Of a stretch of DNA of 64,000 nucleotides, positions 13,301 through 23,784 are shown piece by piece. How positions within the stretch are numbered: position 1 is the first letter of the stretch; the number at the start of each line of letters is the position of its first letter. Made by a program: the position numbers and the translations under genes. The DNA comes from Chelonoidis abingdonii (taxonomy: Eukaryota > Chordata > Testudines > Testudinidae), in contig NC_133771.1 of assembly GCF_003597395.2 (NCBI RefSeq), forward strand, positions 56,722,423-56,786,422, read 5' to 3'. A model generated the notes under the pieces. It was not told where the DNA came from. It saw only the letters and a program-made list of their open reading frames with translations, and searched no databases.

Positions 13301-13433
13301 GTGTGAAATTCACCTCTGTGAATGTGCCTCGTCCTGCACCCCAAAATATTTAAACTGTCACAGCAGGGTTTATGTTGGGCTTATGTGGTGCATAGGAATT
13401 TTGCAGGCTCTCTGTACAGGAGTGAATTTCACC
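13301..13433. repeat. Palindromic MITE-like repeat
   Basis: The left arm GTGTGAAATTCACCTCTG and the right arm CAGGAGTGAATTTCACCC are near-perfect reverse complements 133 bases apart, outer edge to outer edge. The interior also partly folds. I see no clear target-site duplication. Confidence 0.55.
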
Positions 13434-13496
13434 CACCATGTGTGGTAAACGTCTGTCTCAAATCTGGACTTAGAGTTCAACATCTGAGTGTTTACC

Positions 13497-14305
13497 TGAA
13501 CCTCCCCCCAAGCTTATACCCAGCTTGGATTTTATCTCGCTGCCACCAACTAGGACTATTTAGGGTTCCTAGTTACCCCGAGTCACCCCAACCTTTCCCT
13601 GGGGGACCCCCAAGACCCAGAACCCCTGGGTCTCCCTATCTCAACGGGAAAACAAGCTCTTCCCCCTTGTCTCCTCGTTATCTGCTCCCCCGCTTCCCCC
13701 TCCCTTTTCCCTGGGTGAGCCTGGGCGATGCAGTACTTAACTCCTTGAAGGCAAAACAAAGAGGGAAATCACCCTCCCCCTGAGGCGATGCATTCAAATC
13801 TAGTAAAGCTAATATAAAGAGATTTTCCACCCCCCCTTCCTGTAGCCTCACCGGAGAAACCCCAAAAACCTCAGCCAGGTTTTAAAAAAGAACTTTATAT
13901 AAAAAGAAAGAAAATACAAAACAATATTACTGCATTAAGAGATCAATACAGGCTCTTGCTTATAAGAAAATATGAATAAACAGTCTGATTTAAAAGATAG
14001 CCAAATTAAACCAGTCCAGCACATCAACACACATGTAAATACAACACAAAGCATATAACAGCCTATTTGCCTTGTTGCCTTTGTACTTACACTTTGTAGG
14101 AGAAATTAGAAAGAAATAGGAGTTAGCAGGAAAGTTGTTTCCTCCATAGCTGGGAGAAACAAAAGACCTAGAGTACACAATTCCCGCCCCTGACTTTTAA
14201 AAAGTCCAGTTCTCTGATTGGTCCTCTGGTCAGGTGTTTGGTTCCCTTTGTTCACCCTTTACAGGTAAAAGAAATTTAACCCTTACCTTACCTATCATGA
14301 TTACA
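13497..14305. mobile_element. Third LTR of the same broad group
   Basis: It starts TGAACCTCCCCCC. The 3-prime part (TGATTGGTCCTCTGGTCAGG, CACCCTTTACAGGTAAAAG, then TTAACCCTTACC) is clearly homologous to the end of the LTR at 3511-4265, while the 5-prime half is only distantly similar. A TTACC on the left and TTACA near the right end may be a decayed duplication, but both edges are approximate. No internal retroviral genes are seen. Confidence 0.55.
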
Positions 14306-15421
14306 TCCCTGTGGATAATTTGCCCTTTCCTGGCATAACAACATAACATTTAAAAGTAGCAGCTGATTGTTAGTTATTGTCTTAAGCAGCAACTATAATG
14401 TGCTTGAACAATATTCAGTACTACAGTCTGAATCATCATGCCTGGCTCTCTGCAAAGGAGCTATCTGACGGTGTATCAGAAGATGAGTTTACAGTCCCGT
14501 GCTTCTGTTTGCTGCAGGGAATAAGGGCAAATGAAGGTGGTACACCAAGCACAAGGGAGAAAGGGCCTACTTGCTGCAGCACTTCTCTCAGGAGCTCCAG
14601 ATACACACCCCTGTTTCTCTCCCCTCTCTCTCTGCTCCTCCTCCCACAAACAACACTTCCTTCTTCTGAAACAATCAGCAATTCCTCCCTCAGGAAAAAG
14701 ATTTAAAGGGGCCATGCTCTCTAAACACCAAGGGGTTTACAAGAAAGATACAGATGTATTTAGTTTTAACTTAGTGATTTGACTTTCAATATTTTTTTTA
14801 AGAATTCTGCTTCCTCTATAACTGTTGAAATTACAAACCTCTAAAACACTGTGCTGCCATCCCAGCTCTGCTTTATTTATGTGATTTCTCTATCTTGGAG
14901 AAGTGAAATGCAGACTCTTGAAGTCAGGATGTGTAGTTTTAGTTACTGATTTACAGTTGTGTTGTTTGTAGGTATAAGTGTACTTGTAAGACCAGCTTTT
15001 CAAAGAAGGACAATCGGTGAATAACAGGCTATTGCCAGCTAAATTTACGAATTCATATTGGGTAATGATGTGCACAAAGAATAAATGCTGTTAGGCAGCG
15101 TGAATGCAGAGTTTTGATCGGTACAATGAATTCTTGCATGTTTAGAGGTTCACCTGCTTTGGAAATGTGACTCTGTGTATCAGAATACAGTCAGTACAAA
15201 CAAAACAAAACAAAATATCGCACCACAAATGAAGAAAACATCAATAATGTAAATGCCATTGTTGTAAGATGTTTAAAGTGATACTTTCTGGTGCAATTTC
15301 TGTCTTAAAAATATTTTTCAAAGTGCAGATAAAATTGGTTATGATAAAACTAACCATTCTGTTACTGCATAGATTTGATAGTAATGTTGGCTTTTCTGTT
15401 TTTTATGTATTGCTGTGCTAG

Positions 15422-15586
15422 TTGATGGACAGTGGCAAGAGTGGAGTTCATGGAGTCAGTGCTCAGTGACGTGTTCCAATGGCACCCAGCAGAGAAGTCG
15501 ACAGTGCACTGCGGCTGCTCATGGAGGTTCTGAATGCAGAGGTCCTTGGGCTGAAAGCAGGGAGTGCCATAACCCAGAATGTACAG
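15422..15586 (+). CDS. ADGRB3: ADGRB3 exon: thrombospondin type 1 repeat 3
   Basis: This 165-nt, phase 1-1 exon follows GTGCTAG and precedes GTAAAT. It encodes the third TSR with the Trp ladder GQWQEWSSW and six cysteines (SQC, VTC, RQC, SEC, REC, PEC). The first two cysteines sit in CSVTCS, so the Gly of the strict O-fucose consensus is Ser here; I recall the same in the human protein. NGT right after it is an N-glycosylation sequon. The exon is intact and joins TSR2 and TSR4 in frame. One visible difference from human BAI3 as I recall it is His for Tyr in REC-H-NPEC. Confidence 0.95.
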
Positions 15587-16500
15587 GTAAATAGGATCCT
15601 CTAAATTGAAATGATTCATGTGGAAAAATCTGAGTTAGTGCAACATTTATGTCATTAATTTGCGATTAAAAAGAGATCTAAGGCCCCAATCCTACCGGGC
15701 CACATCGTTTAGGCTCTAATCCTACAAATGTCTCTGCATGGGCTGATCCTGTGCCTGTCTGGGTCCCTTAGACAACACTCCGACTCCTGCACTGATTCAT
15801 TTCTGGAACTGGGGCCTTAATCCTTACTCACATAAGAAGCCTGTTGACAACAATGGGACCGTGTCAGTAATGCTGAAAAAACTGGGCTCTGAAACACTGA
15901 CATTCCTATGTGTTAGTGTTATAAGTATTTCTTTAAAAACAATTATGATTAGAAATAAAAAGTTTAGGACTAGAAAACAATGCATTTCAAGAAACAAGAA
16001 GAGATTGTACATGAATGAACTAATTCTCAGTGTGAGTATATTATACTTACACTTAGTTTAAGACTGCTTTACGCTGCCAGGGCTGTAAAATCTGGCCTTT
16101 AAATAGTATATGGGGGATTTTTTTTTAATTTTAAAGCATATTTTATTGTTCTATTCATTGCATACACATGTATACAATAACAAAATAAAGTACGTACAGA
16201 GAAAAGAAAAAATACAAAGACAATAACATCCATGTTCAGGCTTCAGAGCAGTAGTTTAACTCAAACCCTAAGTGCAGTGATGTTTTTTTAAACTTGAGTT
16301 GTGATGCACTGAGGAACAATCAAAGAAGCCTGATTTTCAGAGGCACCAAGCACCTACACCTGCCACTGACTTTATTTTTCTTTACATGCATGAATAATGT
16401 TCGGAGCCTATCTTTAGTGAACAAGTTTGAAAATTCTGGCCTTAATAGTTTCTTACAGTGCAGTCTGTCACAATTCTGATAATGACGTTCCTCCAAACAG
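15587..16500 (+). other. ADGRB3: ADGRB3 intron between TSR3 and TSR4 exons (914 bp)
   Basis: A short intron running from GTAAAT to AAACAG. Near 16328-16443 there is a weak palindromic MITE remnant (CCTGATTTTCAGAGGCACC ... AATTCTGGCC). Around 15675-15870, GGCCCCAATCCTACC and later ACAATGGGACC look like fragments of a reptile short repeat. Nothing else is recognised. Confidence 0.8.
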
Positions 16501-16665
16501 CTAATGGTCAGTGGAACCAATGGGGTCACTGGAGTGGATGTTCCAAGTCATGTGATGGTGGCTGGGAAAGGCGAATAAGGATTTGTCAAGGTGCAGCTGT
16601 GACTGGGCAACAGTGCGAAGGAACTGGTGAGGAGATCAGACGATGCAGTGAACAGAGGTGCCCTG
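16501..16665 (+). CDS. ADGRB3: ADGRB3 exon: thrombospondin type 1 repeat 4
   Basis: This 165-nt, phase 1-1 exon lies between AAACAG and GTGAGA and encodes the last TSR. The Trp ladder is GQWNQWGHW. The six cysteines lie in SGC, KSC, RIC, QQC, RRC and QRC. The first cysteine pair is in CSKSCD, which lacks the Gly of the strict O-fucosylation consensus. BAI3 and BAI2 have four TSRs and BAI1 has five. Four are seen here and the HormR domain follows directly, which supports BAI3 together with residue-level agreement. Confidence 0.95.
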
Positions 16666-17444
16666 GTGAGAAGCAAATCTCAATACTATTATTGTATATA
16701 ATTCAGTGCGGTTTCTCATTGACAAAAATCACTTTAATATATTATATTTGAGGTAGGATCAATATAGAAAAAGCAATCTTCATAAATGGTCCTAGCATGC
16801 CCTGGATCCAGACAAGCAATTGCTATTTCTGTCAATGACTGTGGACACTGTCTAGCCCAATGGGTGTTTAAAGGATGAAGTATTTTTTTTAAAAAAATTA
16901 TAATGAAAAAAATTGAAGCTCTCAGAAAAACATTTCATTACATAGGTGCAACTGCATTATTTTGGGGGGAAAATGTGTTATAGAAAACATCACTGACAAT
17001 GCAGCTTCTGAGAAAATTAGGTATTTTTGGTTTGTAATTCATGGATTCAACCTCCTCCTTTTATCCTCCATACAAAAGGCCTCTATGTCATGTGTCTGGG
17101 GCATCCAAAAGAATAAACCTTACTGTAATGTATAGAATGAACGAATACTGTATGTGAGCAATATATTATAAAAAGAAGGTGGTTAAAATGAAAAAGACGT
17201 ACATCTTTCCAGTTTTACTATACATATTTAAACGCATTTCTTTGCAGCATATTTTGTATTGTCCTGCCCTCAAATTTAAGTCTTCCTGGGTGACACTTAA
17301 GAACAAATTTGGGCTACTACTAAAGTGATGACTAAGCAAAAACAGTTGGTGAATACAAATTTATCTTTCTATATTTATCTGTGTGGAATCATTGACCTGA
17401 AGCAGAATAATCATTACTAGACAAATACAAGATAACAAACAGGG

Positions 17445-17560
17445 GCTATGTGGTCTAGTGATTTTGTGTGCCAGTCCTTCATACTGGAAGTCTTGTGTTC
17501 TAAATTCTGAATGGGATAATGACAAATCTAGCAGTCTCTCTCACTCCTGAACAATTCCAC
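17445..17560 (+). repeat. Diverged MIR/tRNA-like SINE remnant
   Basis: GGGGCTATGTGGTCTAGTGATTTTGTG, followed by GGAAGTCTTGTGTTCTAAATTC, resembles the tRNA-derived head of a MIR-type SINE (a GGTCTAGTG A-box area and a GGTTCTAATTC B-box area). The copy is badly decayed. Confidence 0.4.
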
Positions 17561-19536
17561 TTTCTGTTTCAATGCTTGCACTCTCAGCTCTGGAAATATG
17601 AGACTTGAATGGTAGGGACAATGCAGGTCAGGAATTGGGAGGCTTATCAAGGCTGAAACCCACATATTCATAAGCAGCAAAATCTGTCCCCTGACTGAAA
17701 ATCAATCCCATCCCCAAGAACAGAACTCAAAATATTAAGATAAAACTATGAACTAGAACAACACAGTCCAAGAGCAACAAAGGAGTAACTGTAGTTACAA
17801 ACCTCTAATAATATTTTAGAGTAATTAACTATATGCAAATGTTTTCTTTGGTGTATAGTTTTAATGTAATCTACATTACTTGAAAAGCAATACAAAATAA
17901 CTATGTAGTAATCATAAAGAAATACAAATTTTGACATAAAATATAATTTTTCATAGTAGTGCTGCACAGTACACTATAGCAGGATTAATGTGAATCTTCT
18001 GGATAAGCAGACATTCAGATAAACCAGTCTTGACCTACTAAATATTCTTTAAATCATTTTCATTTGTGGAATTAGAGGTAAACCATACTGCTACAATCCA
18101 ATTTTCAAAGGTTGCCACCTGCTGTTAATAAAATATTTTACAAATGTATTTACAAGTCAAATACACTCAGAGCATTATGTGCTGTTCACTAAATTTGTTT
18201 ACTGACTTGATTCTCCAGATCACAATCAGCATGCTAACAGGAGTCGTCAAAACCTAAAACTTTTATCAAATGATAATAATGAGGCAGGAGATTATGCACA
18301 CATTTATAGAAGTTTAACAATAAATTTGACTTAACTGTTTTGAGGCAGAGTTACTGTTCATCTCCCAGTATAACTAAGATTTAAGCAAAGATACTGGATA
18401 ATTTACCCAAATTACTAGCTTACTGTGTGTATATATATATATAACAACACTTTACAAAAATAAAATAAAAGTTAAGGCTTTGGTATGAGAATGACTCTAT
18501 ACTTACTTGGCCCTTTTTCCTTTCAGACATTTTGAAATACAAATTAAAGAAAGTTGCCAAAATCACCAAGGAATGATCATCCTAATTTAGCAGTTTTCTT
18601 AATTTACTGTTTCTTTTATAGCTTGTAAACATTGTTCAGAAAAGCAGCACTAAAAATGTTTGTGTCTAATTAGTTTCTCTTTTTATGATAGATGATCATC
18701 AAGCATCTGACAGACACAAAAGGCCTGATTCTTCTGTTATTGACATTAGTTTTATGCTAGGATTACAGACAGATCTTCCACTTTTGTATATAATTTTAAC
18801 CAATTTACACAAGCTAAGGATCTGAGAAGGGTGGGACAGTCAGCTGGGCACCAGTAAAGTGGCAGCCCATTCCCAGAGGGAGCTTTATGAAGACTTGGAG
18901 CCACATGACTGGGCCAATTCAGAGAGAAGGGACCTTCAAATTAGCCAGCCATGATCAATGGGAGTGAGAGGATAGGACAAAGCCCATGTTATTACCCAAG
19001 TCCATTCTCATCCACGTGAGCATGAGATGCAATGAGGAAGGGGTGTCCCCTTCACCACACTGGTGAGGCTTATATGGAGTCTCATCTCCCAGTCCAGCCA
19101 ATGTCCCTTTCCCCCACATCAAGCACAGATGAGTAATCTAATATCTCAGATTTTTGTTAACACATTTCAGAAGTGTGTCTTTTTTCAGACAAGATCAGAT
19201 CACAGGAGCCCATTTTCAAATGATCTGTATAAACAATGAAGCCTGCATAAATTTACTTGTGTTCAGTCAGTGTTAGTTTTGGTTTTAAGTTAATGGAAGC
19301 TCCTATAATGTTTTTTCCATAGTGTTTTTATATTTATGCATATTTCAGTTTTTATTCAAAACAAATCCATCAAATTCACCACCAAGTGCCTCTTCTCAGT
19401 AAGGAAAAACTTAACATATGAATTGCTTTAACTTGATAATTAATGGAAGGGATGACAAATTATTTTCTATGTTAACCTAAAGATGACAAAACACAACTGC
19501 TTCTGCTAAAGAATAGCTAATGACTTCACACGAAAG

Positions 19537-19690
19537 ATAAGAACATAAGAACTGTCATACCAGGTCAGACCAATGGGCCATCTAGCTCAATACCCTGTCT
19601 CTGACATTGGCCAGTACCAGAGCTTCGGGGGGAGAATACAGAACAGAGCAATTCCGGAGAGATCCATCCCATCTTCCTCTCCCAGCAAAG
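19537..19690 (-). mobile_element. CR1 LINE 3-prime end, antisense
   Basis: It reads AAGAACATAAGAACTGTCATACCAGGTCAGACC, the reverse complement of the CR1 3-prime terminus that ends in ATGTTCTTATGTTC repeats. It is followed by the usual CATCTAGCTCAATACCCTGTCTCTGACATTGGCC. Only the last 150 bases of the element are present, a typical 5-prime truncation. Confidence 0.8.
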
Positions 19691-19861
19691 AGGAGATATC
19701 AACTTTTTATGACAGAGTATGAGAAAAAGGAAAATATGTTAATATCATTACTTATTTGATGCCAATGCTTTAAGTTTTGTTTAAATGTGGAGACCTGATA
19801 AATTATCACCAGCTATACCATCTTTTTTACAAGATTTGTGAAAACTTTGCTTTGTTAGTTA

Positions 19862-20108
19862 TGTTAGGGGATAGGGCACTGGTTTCTAGTCTAAGATCTG
19901 CCATTAATCTGCTGTGAGACCTTGGGCAAGTCACTTCACCTCTCTGTACCCCTGTTTTCCCTTCCCATCCTTTATCTGTTTTTCCAATTTAGATTGTAAA
20001 TTCTTTGGAGCAAAAATTTACTGTGTGTGTAGAGCACTTAGCACAATGGGGCCCCAATCTTAGCTAGCGTCTTTAGGTGCTACTATAATACTACTAATAA
20101 AATAATAC
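19862..20108 (+). mobile_element. MIR-type (CORE-SINE) element
   Basis: The body reads GATAGGGCACTGGTTTCTAG ... TGTGAGACCTTGGGCAAGTCACTTCACCTCTCTG, the conserved MIR core. It ends in ATTGTAAATTCTTTGGAGC ... GCACAATGGGGCCCCAATC ... GGTGCTACTATAATAC and an AATAA-rich tail. The same tail occurs in antisense at about 11488 and 51180. Confidence 0.75.
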
Positions 20109-20733
20109 TCAACCAATTGTCACTATTGTCACTATGATCAGTAGAATAAAAATGAATAAAGATATTAATAGGCAAGGTTAGGGTCTAGTTCTTGGCTTTA
20201 ATGATCAACAAAGTGTTTTAAGCCATCCTGAATTTAGAAGTGCAGATATAGGACTGGATACTTCAAGATACTGAGTGCCATAAATTCCTATTGAAGTCAT
20301 TGGGCAAAATTCCAAACAGGTTGAAGGTGATGCAATTTATCAATACATTGATGAGTATAGATTCACATCAGCTTTTAAAACAGACTTTGGATATGCAGTC
20401 AAAAAGAAAACTCTAGAAGACTGTTACAAGAGTTTCCACTGTACCAAGTAAAAAATATGGAATGGTGTTTGTAGAATGCTTTGAACATTATATTTTATAG
20501 CCTCAAAATAATTACTAGATAAGCTACACTTGGGAAAATTCATGTAATTATTAGAGCTGGTTGGGAATTTCATGATGAAATGCTTTTTTTTTATTAAATG
20601 TAATTGTTTTGACAAAAAAATGTGTTGAGAAGAATTCTCAGGTCTAGGATGGAATTTCTGGTCAAAAAGAGAGATCAGCCGACTCCAGAATAGCAATAGC
20701 CTGGTAGGTAAGCCTCTGCCTGATTTAGAAGAG

Positions 20734-21075
20734 GGAACATAAGAACGGCCATACTGGATCAGATCAGTGGTCCATCTAGCCCAGTATACTGTCTTCTCAT
20801 AGCGGCTGGTGCCAGATGCTTCAGAGGTAATGAACACAACAAGGCAATTTCCTCTGTCATCCAGTCCCAGCTTTTGACAATCAGAGATTGAGGAACATAC
20901 AGAGCATTGGGTTCTGTCTCTAGCCATCTTGCTTAATTGCCGTTGATGGACATATCCTTCATGAATTTCTCTAATTCTTTTCTGAACCCCATTGTAGTTT
21001 TGGCCTTCACAATATCCCCTGACAAATAGTTTCACAGGTTGACTCTGTGTTGTGTGTTCTCTCTCATATCCCCCC
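20734..21075 (-). mobile_element. CR1 LINE 3-prime end, antisense
   Basis: It starts GAACATAAGAACGGCCATACTGG, the reverse complement of the CR1 terminus. It runs through GTCTTCTCATAGCGGCTGGTGCCAG to the region that in CR1 lies just after the reverse transcriptase frame. The long open frame on this strand is untranslated CR1 sequence plus flank, not a gene. Confidence 0.75.
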
Positions 21076-21079
21076 TTAG

Positions 21080-21190
21080 TTATGTCCCTTTGTCTCCCAC
21101 AACCAAGTGAATGCCCTAACCACTGGGCTGTTGGCTTTTGGGGGGGGGGCTCTTTTTTTTTGTTTTGTTTTTTTGTGAAAACATTTGGAA
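21080..21190 (-). repeat. Possible tRNA-like SINE remnant, antisense
   Basis: The motif GCCCTAACCACTGGGCTG is the reverse complement of CAGCCCAGTGGTTAGGGC, a common tRNA-derived SINE head. It lies next to a G-run and a T-rich stretch. Too little is left for a family call. Confidence 0.35.
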
Positions 21191-21375
21191 TGTCTCAGTT
21201 TTGTTCTTCATTTTAATTAAACTAATTTTCAAAATCCTGAAATTATTCACAAGACAGAATTCTTGTTTTCTGGCCAGTCATAGTAATTATTTCACTTTAT
21301 ATCATTACTTTGGGGCAGCATGGAAATCTTTGGTGTTCCAATGCTGTGCCTGGGAAGACAGGGCTGACTCACTGG

Positions 21376-21662
21376 GACAGGCCTGGTCTACACTGGAGTG
21401 GGGTGGGAGAAATTGATCTAAGTTATGCAACTTCAGCGACATGAATAACGAAGCTGAAGTCAACGTACTTAGATCTACTTACCATGGTGTCTTCACTGTG
21501 GTAGGTCGATTGCTGACACTCCCCTATCGACTCTGCTTCCACTTCTCGCTCTGGTGGAGTACTGAAGTCGATGGGAGAGTGTTTGGCGGTCGATTTATTG
21601 CATCTAGACTAGATGCGATCACTGCCCATCAATCCAGTGCGTAATGTAGACATGTCCTTATA
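21376..21662. repeat. MITE-like element with GTCTACA arms
   Basis: The left end GGGACAGGCCTGGTCTACACTGG and the right end GTAGACATGTCC are inverted repeats. The interior carries GATCTAAGTTATGCAACTTCAGC and GTCGATTGCTGACACTCCCC. I associate such elements with turtle genomes, and a related GTCTACACTGCAA element lies at 48996-49265. Target-site duplications are not clear. Confidence 0.5.
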
Positions 21663-22173
21663 GTACCTACCAGTGCTGTCTCCAACTTTGTTTTCACAAA
21701 ATACTTTGAACACCAAGAGCTCAACACATTGGTGGCATAACTAGCATAGAGGGAGGGCATTTGTGCCAGTGGGGACTTGGGCCCTGAATGTATTGCTTTC
21801 CAAGAATCCAGTTAAAAAACATTTCTGACTGGGTTCACTAGCAGTGCAAATTTCCTGAACACAATATTAGTCTCATTTTAATTAAATTCTGACCAATACA
21901 TCTAACAAAAGGGAAAAATTGTAAACAGACTTGAAGGCATTAGTTTGCAAATTCATCCTAAACACAATAAAGGTCTGAAGAGTAAGTGGGAGCAAGCCTA
22001 TAGAATATGTATGCTGACAGTTTGTGCTTTTTCAGGCACAGAGCTGGTTCTGAATGCTATAGAAGTATGTGAATGATTTCACTATTTAATTTCAATTGTG
22101 AATTAATGTTATACATTCCAAGATATTAGACTTTGTAGAGAATCATTCATGTACTTCTATAGCATTCTATATT

Positions 22174-22758
22174 CAGGGCCGGTTGCAAGGAATTTTTGCG
22201 CCCTAGGCGAAACTTCCACCTTGCACCCGCCCCCCAGCTAATCCTGCCCCCCCCCATGGCAGCTAACTCAGCCCCCCACCCGGGGAGCCTCTCCCACAGC
22301 AGCTACCCCTCACCACTACAGCTAACCCCTCTCCCCCCCATCCCCTCATGGTAACTAACCCTGCCTGGGGAGACTTCACCCCTTCCCCCGGCAGCTAACC
22401 CTGGCTGGGGAGACCTCCTGCGGAAACTAAGCCTGCCTGAATAGCCTGCCCCAGCTCACCTCGGCTCCGACTCCTCCACTGAGCATGTCGGCGCTGCTCT
22501 AATTCTCCTCCCCGCCCAGGCTTGCGGCGCTGATTGGAGGAGACTTAAAGCTGGGCTGTGTGCTCAGCGGAGGAGGCAGAGCGGAGGTGAGCTGGGGCAG
22601 GGAGCGGTTCTCCTGTGCGCCCCCCCTCATTATTGCGGGCAACCCTCTCCGCGCACCTCCCACCCAGCTCACCTCCACCTCCTCGCCTGAGGGGGCTTTT
22701 AGGCACCCCCAACCAGTAGGTGGCCGCCTAGTTTGCCTAAATGGTTGCTTCGGCCCTG
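22174..22758. mobile_element. Complete hAT-like MITE with perfect 8-bp target duplication
   Basis: The element begins CAGGGCCGGTTGCAAGG and ends GGTTGCTTCGGCCCTG, giving imperfect terminal inverted repeats. It is flanked on both sides by TCTATATT (22166-22173 and 22759-22766), the 8-bp duplication typical of hAT transposons. The interior is very GC-rich (CCCCCC tracts, CAGCTAACCC repeats) and sits in AT-rich intron. It has no transposase frame, so it is non-autonomous. Confidence 0.85.
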
Positions 22759-23198
22759 TCTATATTCAGAGAAGGCCAGTCATTTTTTTTCTTTTAATAT
22801 AGTCAATTGATAGCCTCACTTGCATGATACTTTTTAAATTTATATTTTGCTCACTGAGCCAGGCCACGATACAGCTCACTCCCATCTCAGGCATAGATTC
22901 TTATTCAGTAATCTTCAGAAAGGTATTAACAATATAATGCTTGGGATTTTCTAAATGCAACTGACATGGATCTGTCACCATTTTAGTTAATTTTATAATG
23001 AAGGGCTTATTAAAATATAGGATTAAAAGTTATCCCAGAACAAACAATGTAGGTGACGGTTTTAATGCAAAAAAAATTAAAAAATTAATTACAGTTGTTG
23101 GGGGTGGTAGTCCTCGAAGCCTGCCTCCCATAATCAGTTTTCACTGTAAGCAAATCAGTTTTAGCTATAGACACTTAATATCAAGGTAAATGCTCCTT

Positions 23199-23784
23199 TG
23201 TGGGTATCTTTCAAAGGGCATGCCAGTCCTGCAGCACTCTGTTCAGGTCAATTTGGCTCTGCTGAGACCTGCCTCACTTTCCCCCTAAGTCAGGCTCACT
23301 TAAAAAGACCACATAGGACAGATATTCAAGACATTCCCCCTCCTGGAGTTCATTTTATTAAGTCCTGCACAATGTCTTTTAAAAGAAAATTCAAAGTCTT
23401 CATCTCAGTTTCAGCTTGGCCCAGCCCCTCCTCACTGAGGGATATCCTCTCTTTAAAAGTTTGTTAATTAATTTCTTTCAACTTCATCCCAGACTGGGTG
23501 CAGTCCCTCCTCCCTAAGGGTCTGTCTTTCTGCTCACCTCATGTCTGGAATTCAGCCATCTCCAGAGGCCTTCCAGCTGGTGCCTTCCTCCTTCCGACTC
23601 AGGGCCCTGCAAGCACTTCCTTACTTCCTTCAGTGCCTTCAGGCATCTCCCAATCACTTGCAGTTGTCTCCCCTGTTGTAAGGCTCAGTAGCCTTCCCTT
23701 AAGTTGTCTTGGGCGGCAGGTAATTTGTCCAAGTGCCCTGGACCCTGCTCTCTTAAAGGACAGTGCCCAACAAGCAGCTTAACT
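23199..23784. mobile_element. Possible LTR fragment
   Basis: This C-rich block begins TGTGGGTATCTTTCAAAGGGC and ends near GGACAGTGCCCAACA. It resembles in style other turtle LTRs in this window (TG...CA ends, CTCTTAAAGGACAGTG near the end). No target duplication or second copy in the window confirms it. Confidence 0.3.

Larger units (their letters stand above)
11340..15421 (+). other. ADGRB3: ADGRB3 intron between TSR2 and TSR3 exons (4.1 kb)
   Basis: The intron begins GTGAGC and ends GTGCTAG. It contains a MIR-like tail in antisense (about 11488-11585), a short TAA microsatellite (11805-11827), a palindromic MITE (13301-13433) and a third LTR copy (about 13497-14305). I recognise nothing further in 11828-13300 or 14306-15421. 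Confidence 0.85.

Noticed and set aside
2069..16665. Identity as ADGRB1 (BAI1), ADGRB2 (BAI2) or another TSR protein such as an ADAMTS or spondin
   Set aside because: Four TSRs lead directly into a HormR and GAIN region, and the residues match BAI3 as remembered (for example [33 protein letters not shown]). BAI1 has five TSRs.
20424..21035. 203-codon open frame on the minus strand
   Set aside because: It covers a CR1 3-prime untranslated end and AT-rich flank. It has no domain or family resemblance and no splice context.
22560..22802. GC-rich segment as a CpG-island promoter
   Set aside because: It lies inside the hAT-like MITE defined by TCTATATT duplications. Nothing else points to a transcription start.
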